Source: Nitrospirota bacterium (GTDB lineage Bacteria; Nitrospirota; Nitrospiria; Nitrospirales; NS-4). Taken from it: a stretch of 9,367 nt of DNA. Under the pieces are notes generated by a model, which saw only the letters and a list, made by a program, of their open reading frames with translations, had not been told where the DNA came from and searched no databases. Made by a program: the position numbers and the translations under genes. The stretch lies in assembly GCA_005877525.1 (NCBI GenBank), contig VBON01000070.1, forward strand, positions 1 through 9,367. Reading direction: 5' to 3'. Below are positions 1 to 4,692 of the stretch, piece after piece; position 1 is the first letter of the stretch, and each line of letters opens with the position of its first letter.

Positions 1-654
1 GCCGTCGCGATGACCGCGATCGTGCATTTCTTGAATAACCTGTTCAAGCTGGGGCTGGTGGGCAAGTATGCCGAAAGATCCGTCATTGTCGCATTTGGCC
101 TGCCGGCCCTGTTCGCAGCGCTGGTGGGAGCCTGGGTGCTAGTGCGGGTCTCTGACTTGCCGCCCTTGGCACAATACCAGCTCCTGGGTCACGAGTTTTC
201 GATCCTCCCGGTCAAAGTGGTTATTGGCCTCTTGATGGTGGTGTTTGCGGTGATGGAAGTTCTTCCAAGATGGCAACAGGTGTCCTTTCCCAAACAATAC
301 CTTCCCCTTGGAGGCATCTTGAGTGGATTCTTCGGAGGGATCTCGGGCCATCAGGGCGCGCTGCGAAGCGCCTTTCTCGTAAGAGGTGGTTTAACAAAGG
401 AAAGTTACTTGGGAACAAGTGTCGTCATTGCGTGCCTGGTCGACATTTCCCGTATTTCGATCTACAGCACCCATTTTTCGTCCTTGAAGATCCACGAGAA
501 CGGTGCCTTGTTGTCGGCCGCTGTTCTGTCCGCATTTATCGGCGCTCTGGTCGGCAATCGCTTGATCAAAAAGATTAACTTTCGTTTCATACAGATCCTC
601 ATTTCGGTGCTGCTGTTCCTCATCGGTTTCGGCTTGGCCATGGGCATGATATGA
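1..654 (+). CDS. TSUP (TauE/SafE) family membrane permease, 5' end missing
   Basis: The reading frame is open from the first base. The ATG at base 10 is probably internal, because family members carry two or three helices before this point. The TSUP family transports or exports sulfite, sulfonates and other small anions across the inner membrane; the substrate here cannot be read. Numbering from the base-10 Met, the half-repeat signature HFLNNLFK lies at residues 6-13 and the second signature, GGISGHQGALRSAFL, at 109-123. Strongly hydrophobic segments lie near residues 24-47, 66-86, 134-151, 164-185 and 192-213, and the protein ends just after the last helix, as the family usually does. pdxB follows 54 bases downstream on the same strand, so co-transcription is possible but not shown. 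The family call is firm; the start and substrate are unknown. Confidence 0.88.
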   Translation, partial: AVAMTAIVHFLNNLFKLGLVGKYAERSVIVAFGLPALFAALVGAWVLVRVSDLPPLAQYQLLGHEFSILPVKVVIGLLMVVFAVMEVLPRWQQVSFPKQYLPLGGILSGFFGGISGHQGALRSAFLVRGGLTKESYLGTSVVIACLVDISRISIYSTHFSSLKIHENGALLSAAVLSAFIGALVGNRLIKKINFRFIQILISVLLFLIGFGLAMGMI

Positions 655-708
655 CTGCGAGGCGTCTATCTTACTTAATTCACTCTTCCGGGGAACCCAT
701 TTGAAAAA

Positions 709-1848
709 ATGCAGATTGTAGCCGACGAGAGTATTCCGTACGTCAGGGAAGCCTTCGGCAGCCTTGGCACGATTCGTCTTGTTTCTGGGCGCGAGATCGC
801 TCCGGCGCATGTCCGGGACGCTGATATTTTACTGACCCGCTCCGTCACCAGGGTGAATGCGGAGCTTCTTGGGGCAAGCCAAGTGCGTTTTGTGGGCAGC
901 GCGACGATCGGTGTGGATCACGTCGATCTGCCGTACTTACGGAGTCGTGGGATTGTTTTCGCCTACGCTCCGGGCAGCAATGCCAATTCTGTTGCAGAAT
1001 ATGTGCTCGCCGCGATTCTCGCGCTCGAGCAAAAGTCCTTCGCGCGCCGAACCCTCGGCGTTATCGGTCTGGGTCGCATCGGCACGCTGGTGAAAGCCAA
1101 GGCCGAGGCGCTTGGAATAGCTGTGCTTGCTAACGATCCGCCTTTAGAGCGCACTGGCAGATCCGGGTTGATTTCATTGGCCAAGCTCCTGTCGCTGAGC
1201 GACATTGTGAGCTGTCATGTCCCGCTCTCGACGGAAGGCCCGGATGCCACCTTCCATTTGCTGGACCACGTCAAGCTGTCCCTGATGCGGCCGGACGCTG
1301 TTCTGATCAATACCGCGCGCGGCCCCGTCGTCGATAATCGAGCCTTGTTATCCGTTTTACAGAAGGATCGGCTCGGCGCCGCGGTGCTGGATGTGTGGGA
1401 AGGGGAGCCCGAACCCGATCCCAGATTGCTTGCAGCAGTGACGGTGGGGACGCCGCATATCGCCGGTTATTCGTTCGACGGGAAAGTGAACGGGACGAAG
1501 TTACTCTATGCGTCGGCCTGCGCCTTCCTGAAATACCCGCAACAGTGGAATCCACCGGCCCTGAGCAGCGGGAGTGCACATGTCCGAATTGATCCGACCC
1601 GCACACTTGACGACTTCATCGCCCCTCTGGTCGCCCATTCCTATGATATCCGGCGCGATGACGCGGCGCTGCGCGCGCTCGCCAAGCTTTCAACTCCCGA
1701 ACGCGGCAAGGCGTTTGACCGGTTGCGCGCGACCTATCCCCGGCGGCTGGAATTCATGCACACGACGGTTATTGTTCCTGCCGGTCACGTAGAAATCCGC
1801 CAAGCTTTATTGACTATCGGATTTACTGTTCAGGACTCGGTTCTCTGA
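709..1848 (+). CDS. pdxB: 4-phosphoerythronate dehydrogenase (PdxB)
   Basis: This cytoplasmic NAD-dependent enzyme oxidises 4-phospho-D-erythronate, the second step of the DXP-dependent route to pyridoxal 5'-phosphate. The 379 residues match the usual PdxB length. The N-terminal substrate domain opens with MQIVADESIPY and holds the segment SATIGVDHVD at 64-73. The Rossmann motif GLGRIG is at 120-125, with Asp143 ending the next strand, as in NAD-preferring enzymes. The catalytic triad of D-2-hydroxyacid dehydrogenases is intact: Arg204 (in TARGP), Glu233 and His250 (in PHIAGYS). A C-terminal dimerisation domain typical of PdxB rather than of SerA or other relatives runs from about 290 to 375, including SYDIRRDD and a YPRRLEF block. 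The ATG has only a weak purine-rich site (GGGGAA near 691-695, about 13 bases upstream), but no better start exists. The gene converges on the hydrolase gene, with 26 bases between stop codons. Confidence 0.93.
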   Translation: MQIVADESIPYVREAFGSLGTIRLVSGREIAPAHVRDADILLTRSVTRVNAELLGASQVRFVGSATIGVDHVDLPYLRSRGIVFAYAPGSNANSVAEYVLAAILALEQKSFARRTLGVIGLGRIGTLVKAKAEALGIAVLANDPPLERTGRSGLISLAKLLSLSDIVSCHVPLSTEGPDATFHLLDHVKLSLMRPDAVLINTARGPVVDNRALLSVLQKDRLGAAVLDVWEGEPEPDPRLLAAVTVGTPHIAGYSFDGKVNGTKLLYASACAFLKYPQQWNPPALSSGSAHVRIDPTRTLDDFIAPLVAHSYDIRRDDAALRALAKLSTPERGKAFDRLRATYPRRLEFMHTTVIVPAGHVEIRQALLTIGFTVQDSVL

Positions 1849-1874
1849 ATCGAATCGTTAGACCTGGGCAGATC

Positions 1875-2507
1875 CTATCCTCCTCGAACAAAGGCATTAT
1901 TTCGGATCTCAAAGCCAATTGTGGTTTCAGGCCCATGGCCGGTTATGACGCGCGTTGCCTCGTCCAGTGTGTAAAGCCGCTTCTTGATGGATCGTTCGAT
2001 GGCCGCCGCGTCCCCTCCCCAGAGATCAGTTCGACCGATGCTTCCCCGGAAGAGCGTATCTCCCACAAGCAGCAGCTTTTCTGATTCAAGATGAAAACAC
2101 ATCGAACCCGGGGTATGACCTGGTGTGTGGGTGGCGATCGCGGCGAGGTTCCCTACACTCAGTGTCTCTCCATCTCCCAGCCACTGATTGGGAGCGGGAA
2201 CGGGGATGTAGGGCACCTCGAAAAGCTGGCATTGCAGTTCCAAATTCTCCCAGAGCGGCTGATCGGCCCTATGCAAGCACAGCGGCGCTCCGGTCGCCTT
2301 ATGCATCTCCCCGGAGGCCAGAAAGTGATCGAAATGAGCGTGTGTATGGATGATGAGGGACACCGTCAGGTCCAGGTCCCGCAGGGTGGCGAGGATGCCC
2401 TCGTGATCCCCGCCCGGATCCACCACGATCGCCTTCTTGGAGAGGGAGTCCCCGATGATCGAGCAATTGCATCCCAGCGGCGGCACCGGAAATGATCGAA
2501 AGATCAT
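1875..2507 (-). CDS. Metallo-beta-lactamase-fold hydrolase, glyoxalase II-like (YcbL/GloB type)
   Basis: A 210-residue soluble hydrolase with a complete dinuclear metal site: HAHFDH at 56-61 (the HxHxDH motif), His131 in THTPGHTPGS, bridging Asp150 in GDTLFRGSIGRTD and His191 in TGHGPET. The GDTLF-RGSIGRTDLWGGD segment and short length resemble the YcbL/GloB2 group, which hydrolyses S-lactoylglutathione-type thioesters. Other members of the fold (persulfide dioxygenases, other thioesterases) cannot be excluded, and the substrate is inferred only from the family. The frame is open 16 codons further upstream, but I chose the ATG at 2507: a strong AGGGGAG ribosome-binding site lies 6 bases before it, homologues begin near this point, and the extension overlaps the upstream gene. 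The start ATG overlaps the upstream TGA in the arrangement ATGA, which implies translational coupling. No signal peptide is seen, so it should be cytoplasmic. Confidence 0.9.
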   Translation of the reverse strand: MIFRSFPVPPLGCNCSIIGDSLSKKAIVVDPGGDHEGILATLRDLDLTVSLIIHTHAHFDHFLASGEMHKATGAPLCLHRADQPLWENLELQCQLFEVPYIPVPAPNQWLGDGETLSVGNLAAIATHTPGHTPGSMCFHLESEKLLLVGDTLFRGSIGRTDLWGGDAAAIERSIKKRLYTLDEATRVITGHGPETTIGFEIRNNAFVRGG

Positions 2508-2998
2508 GAAGTCTCCCCTTTGGGCGCCTCCCAGGCCTGGCTCGCCGAATCCCACGTGGCCTTCGCCACGACAATCGGAGCCTTGAACAAGAGCGCGAGG
2601 GCGATGGCGTCTGAAGACCGGCTATCGAAAATCCAGGTCCGGTCACCCATCGTGATCGTCAGATCCGCGTAGTACGTCTTCTCCTTGAGGGTGATCACCA
2701 CGCGCGTCACCTTTGCGCCGAGTTCCAGGAGAATCAACCGCGTGAGATCATGGGAAAGAGGGCGGGGCGTGGGAGTGCCGGATAGGACGCTGTGGATTGA
2801 TCCGGCGACGGTCGCGTCGACGTGAATGGGCACAAATCGATTACCGACAATCAAAAGGACCACTAGACTCTGCTCAACAATGACGACTTTAACTTCCTGG
2901 ACCTCGACGCCGATGTCTTCTGCTCCGGCCATCGGAGCGAAGGTACAGAGCATAATCAGGCACGCACCCATCACAACTGCCGTGCGGACCGATTTCAT
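2504..2998 (-). CDS. Exported DUF151/BFN 'bifunctional nuclease' domain protein
   Basis: A 164-residue protein. Residues 1-26 form a signal peptide (basic MKSVR, hydrophobic core, probable cleavage after AGA at 24-26). The rest is a DUF151/BFN domain: strand-rich segment 31-60, RPLSHDL at 79-85, LGAKVTRVVI at 93-102, a strand pair at 109-125 and the hallmark SRSSDAIALAL at 126-136, followed by APIVVAK. The family was named for DNase and RNase activity of a plant member; bacterial roles are poorly defined. The usual PIWIG-type segment before the first helix reads PIHVDA here, so activity cannot be assumed. The frame extends to an ATG at 3055, but the ATG at 2998 has a GGAGG site 5-9 bases ahead and puts the signal peptide at the N-terminus, so it is preferred. 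The stop overlaps the start of the hydrolase gene by 4 bases, which suggests an operon. Most BFN proteins lack a signal peptide. Confidence 0.85.
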   Translation of the reverse strand: MKSVRTAVVMGACLIMLCTFAPMAGAEDIGVEVQEVKVVIVEQSLVVLLIVGNRFVPIHVDATVAGSIHSVLSGTPTPRPLSHDLTRLILLELGAKVTRVVITLKEKTYYADLTITMGDRTWIFDSRSSDAIALALLFKAPIVVAKATWDSASQAWEAPKGETS

Positions 2999-3073
2999 CC
3001 TTCCCTCCAGCTGATCATACGCAACGGGATAAACTTCGAAACGCCGCGCAGTCACCTGCGCATCTCTACGTCG

Positions 3074-3102
3074 AGCCTACGCCCATCTCCATCCGTCGTC
3101 AA
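3074..3102 (-). promoter_or_regulatory. Candidate sigma70-type promoter for the BFN-hydrolase unit
   Basis: Read on the minus strand, TTGACG (bases 3102-3097) and TAGGCT (3079-3074) are separated by 17 bases. The -35 is 5/6 to consensus and the -10 only 3/6. It would give a leader of about 70 bases before the ATG at 2998. This is a pattern match only. Confidence 0.3.
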
Positions 3103-3103
3103 C

Positions 3104-3143
3104 GGCCGGTCGCGCTCCTAACCGCGCTGGTCCGCGGCCGGCC
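3104..3143. other. GC-rich inverted repeat in the divergent intergenic region
   Basis: The arms GGCCGGTCGCG (3104-3114) and CGCGGCCGGCC (3133-3143) pair over 11 positions, with a single T:G wobble, around an 18-base centre. No T-tract follows on either strand, so it does not look like an intrinsic terminator. It lies between the candidate -35 of the BFN promoter and the algH promoter and could be a structured leader element or a cruciform/protein site. Its function is unknown. Confidence 0.45.
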
Positions 3144-3161
3144 TTGATTCTTCGGAAGGGG

Positions 3162-3190
3162 CTGAAAGTGAGTTCGCCGTGAGTTACAAT
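3162..3190 (+). promoter_or_regulatory. Candidate sigma70-type promoter for algH, almost leaderless
   Basis: CTGAAA (3162-3167, 4/6) and TACAAT (3185-3190, 5/6) are spaced by 17 bases. Transcription would start near 3197, only about four bases before the algH ATG at 3201. No Shine-Dalgarno sequence is visible directly ahead of that ATG, which agrees with a leaderless or near-leaderless message. Confidence 0.4.
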
Positions 3191-3200
3191 AGCAACAGCC

Positions 3201-3773
3201 ATGGAAGAAGAGACAGAGACTCCGGTCATTAAAGGATCGTTCTTGATCGCGAGCCCGCACCTGCGGGATCCGAATTTTCGTCAAACCGTGGTGTTGATGT
3301 GCGAGCACGGACCGGGAGGATCGTTGGGTCTTGTCGTCAACCGTCGCACGGAGCATCACATCATGGAGGTTTTGCCGCAAACGACGGGCCTGCATGAGAG
3401 GGCCGGGCTGGTGTATAGCGGCGGACCGGTGCAGAAGGACAATCTTTTGATCTTGCACAAAGTCGGCACGGCCGTTCCCGAATCGCAACCGATCTTTGAC
3501 GGCGTCTGTCTTGGGGGCGATCTGAGTGCGCTCGAGGAAGTGTCAGAGGAAGGCGAGGCGAGCGATCTTGTGCGGGTCTATATGGGCTATGCCGGTTGGG
3601 CTCCGGGACAGCTTCAGTTTGAATTGTCCGGAGGATCCTGGATTGTCCTTCCCGCCGATCTCAAACTCGTATTTGCCCGCGATCCTCATCACATGTGGGC
3701 GAGCGTCATGCGTTCGTTGGGAGGCAACTTTACGTTCTATGCCACGATGCCTCCCGATCCGCAGGCGAACTGA
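3201..3773 (+). CDS. algH: YqgE/AlgH family protein (UPF0301)
   Basis: A 190-residue cytoplasmic protein of the YqgE/AlgH family, named for a Pseudomonas gene linked to alginate regulation; its biochemical role remains uncertain. Family landmarks are in order: FLIASPHLRDPNF at 14-26, VVLMCEHGPGGSLGLVVNR spanning 30-48, a VYSGGPV segment at 71-77 and GYAGWAPGQLQFEL at 129-142, followed by a WIVLPAD strand and a helical tail containing the DPHHMWASVM segment. Length and ends match the family, and no start other than the ATG at 3201 fits its N-terminus. There is no obvious ribosome-binding site, while a -10-like TACAAT lies ten bases upstream. The gene stands alone, diverging from the BFN-hydrolase pair, and its 3' side is occupied by a palindromic repeat. 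The tail after about residue 183 (PPDPQAN) is variable. Confidence 0.93.
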   Translation: MEEETETPVIKGSFLIASPHLRDPNFRQTVVLMCEHGPGGSLGLVVNRRTEHHIMEVLPQTTGLHERAGLVYSGGPVQKDNLLILHKVGTAVPESQPIFDGVCLGGDLSALEEVSEEGEASDLVRVYMGYAGWAPGQLQFELSGGSWIVLPADLKLVFARDPHHMWASVMRSLGGNFTFYATMPPDPQAN

Positions 3774-3790
3774 CAAAAGCGTTTTTCCTT

Positions 3791-3912
3791 TCTGTCATTC
3801 TGAGGTGTTCATTGTCATTCTGAGCAAAGCGAAGAATCTAGACCCTTCACTTCATTCAGGGTGACAAGATAGGATCAGTGTGACAGCCTAGGATAGTGTT
3901 GTTCAGGATGAC
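3791..3912. repeat. REP/MITE-like palindromic repeat element
   Basis: Two direct copies of TGTCATTCTGAG lie at 3793-3804 and 3813-3824. Facing them are inverted, degenerate copies: TTCATTCAGGGTGACA at 3851-3866 and GTTCAGGATGAC at 3901-3912. Bases 3813-3834 can pair with 3845-3866 over 22 positions (16 Watson-Crick, 3 G:T wobble, 3 mismatches) around a 10-base loop, giving a strong RNA hairpin at the 3' side of algH. The sequence style (GTCATTCTGAG...AAGCGAAGAATCT) resembles dispersed REP-like repeats I have seen in many unrelated genomes. There is no T-tract, so it is not a classic terminator, though the hairpin could protect algH mRNA ends. The outermost inverted copy lies inside the 3' end of the nucleotidyltransferase gene. 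I saw no other copy in this window. Confidence 0.7.
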
Positions 3913-4189
3913 GGCCGACCGGGTGCATGTCGAGAACGAGTGAGGTGCCGTCGCGGCTGCGCCCGACCCAGATCTCCCCGGACGGCGGAGGATCTGTCCG
4001 CTCGTAGCGAAACCCGAGCTGCTCCAGAGCGTACCAGTAGGTCTGATAGTCGCGGTCCTCAAGGATCTGGACCGTGAGATCGATGTCGTGATGTGACTGC
4101 TTTTTCAGCGCCAGCGATCCGACAATGTCGGCTTTCAACCCAGTCTTGGCCAGGGCTTCCGCGATCCATTCGGCATCCGGTCGCGTCAT
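3875..4189 (-). CDS. Small nucleotidyltransferase-fold protein
   Basis: A 104-residue protein with the core of the polymerase-beta-like nucleotidyltransferase fold: Gly24-Ser25, then after nine residues the metal-binding pair D35-x-D37 (HHDIDL), and a likely third acid at Asp87 in SLVLDMH. This spacing and the short length resemble minimal nucleotidyltransferases or the aminoglycoside/lincosamide-type branch, which move a nucleoside monophosphate onto a protein or small molecule; the target here is unknown. No HEPN (MntA/HepT-type) partner lies next to it, which argues against a standard MNT-HEPN toxin-antitoxin pair. The last dozen residues, from about Arg93, are encoded by the palindromic repeat, so the native C-terminus may have been replaced. 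The ATG at 4189 has only a weak GGAA-like site upstream. A candidate promoter and an operator-like palindrome lie just ahead of it. Confidence 0.72.
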   Translation of the reverse strand: MTRPDAEWIAEALAKTGLKADIVGSLALKKQSHHDIDLTVQILEDRDYQTYWYALEQLGFRYERTDPPPSGEIWVGRSRDGTSLVLDMHPVGRHPEQHYPRLSH

Positions 4190-4205
4190 CTATTCCAATC
4201 CATAT

Positions 4206-4218
4206 TGGTCCTGGACCA
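4206..4218. promoter_or_regulatory. Operator-like palindrome TGGTCCTGGACCA
   Basis: A perfect 6+1+6 palindrome. It overlaps the right arm of a second dyad, CCAAT-N4-ATTGG (4195-4208). It sits 17-29 bases ahead of the nucleotidyltransferase start codon, at the transcription start predicted from the candidate minus-strand promoter. The near-absent loop suits a dimeric DNA-binding protein better than an RNA hairpin. No regulator gene is adjacent. Confidence 0.4.
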
Positions 4219-4219
4219 T

Positions 4220-4248
4220 ACTCTACTGATGAGGCAATCGAGAATCAA
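4220..4248 (-). promoter_or_regulatory. Candidate promoter for the nucleotidyltransferase gene
   Basis: On the minus strand, TTGATT (4248-4243) and TAGAGT (4225-4220), each 4/6 to consensus, are spaced by 17 bases. The predicted start lies near 4213, leaving a leader of about 24 bases. Pattern match only. Confidence 0.35.
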
Positions 4249-4260
4249 CGCAGTTTGATT
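4243..4260. promoter_or_regulatory. Dyad AATCAA-N6-TTGATT
   Basis: A perfect 6-base inverted repeat with a 6-base centre, placed between the two divergent candidate promoters. One arm doubles as the -35 of the minus-strand promoter, and the other ends four bases before the -35 of the plus-strand promoter. Such a position suits a shared operator, but this is an inference from symmetry and location alone. Confidence 0.35.
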
Positions 4261-4264
4261 GCCC

Positions 4265-4293
4265 TTGCCGCCATCGGGTGAATCTCACATAAT
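4265..4293 (+). promoter_or_regulatory. Candidate sigma70-type promoter of the aminopeptidase operon
   Basis: TTGCCG (4265-4270, 4/6) and CATAAT (4288-4293, 5/6) with a 17-base spacer. Transcription would start near 4300, about 20 bases ahead of the first ATG of the operon at 4321. Confidence 0.45.
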
Positions 4294-4320
4294 GAAGAAC
4301 GGGGGTTCGAATCGGAGCCT

Positions 4321-4683
4321 ATGCGACTAACGGGCCACATGATTGGTATGCTGAAAGAGTACATGTGGGATCTGACGGAGCAGGCGCGCCAAGAGGAGCA
4401 GCAGGAGTCTTTTGGCTACAAACAGGCGCCGTACCGGCCCCATCATGCCATTTCCGATTTGTTGGCGATTCTGGATGATCGCTTGGAATCCGAAGGATCG
4501 CAAGTCGGACTGCCCCCGGACATGTTGCATCACATGTGGACGCTCTGCAACGAAGCGCAAGGCCACATTAAAGATACCGTCTGGCTGGAATCCAGTCTGG
4601 CACCGGCCCCTTCCAAGGCCAAGACCCGGGAGCTGACCTACCGCGCATTGCTCGAATACATCGAACAACGCGCAGAGGAGTAG
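4321..4683 (+). CDS. Unrecognised small helical protein, first gene of the aminopeptidase operon
   Basis: I do not recognise this 120-residue protein. It has no signal peptide or membrane segment and should be cytoplasmic. The sequence suggests mostly helices: an amphipathic stretch at 5-30 rich in Met, Glu and Gln, a helix around 40-58 (HHAISDLLAILDDRLES), another at 66-92 with a DMLHHMWTLCNEAQGH segment, a Pro/Ala linker at 94-99 and a C-terminal helix at 102-120. The four His residues and one Cys do not form a known metal motif. The ATG at 4321 is used because it gives the longest frame just after the candidate promoter; internal ATGs at 4339 and 4348 are possible, and no start has a good ribosome-binding site. 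Its stop codon is 9 bases from the aminopeptidase start, and the ribosome-binding site of that gene touches the stop, so the two are almost certainly co-expressed. Confidence 0.75.
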   Translation: MRLTGHMIGMLKEYMWDLTEQARQEEQQESFGYKQAPYRPHHAISDLLAILDDRLESEGSQVGLPPDMLHHMWTLCNEAQGHIKDTVWLESSLAPAPSKAKTRELTYRALLEYIEQRAEE

Positions 4684-4692
4684 GAGAATAAC

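Noticed and set aside
2508..2555. N-terminal extension of the hydrolase to an ATG at 2555
   Set aside because: It would add 16 residues not typical of the family and overlap the BFN gene more; the ATG at 2507 has a strong ribosome-binding site.
3526..3864. 112-codon plus-strand frame inside and beyond algH
   Set aside because: It is a shadow of algH in another frame, continuing through the palindromic repeat; the tail (VILSKAKNLDPSLHSG) is the typical spurious peptide of this repeat type.
3875..4189. MNT-HEPN toxin-antitoxin module
   Set aside because: Only the nucleotidyltransferase part is present; the adjacent 120-residue protein is on the opposite strand and shows no HEPN Rx4-6H motif that I can see.
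4301..4320. GGGGGTTCGAATC resembles the T-arm of a tRNA
   Set aside because: The 3' half of the T-stem and an acceptor stem are missing, no anticodon arm lies upstream, and the stretch sits directly ahead of a start codon. A similar GGGTTCGAAC near 8957-8966 fails the same way.
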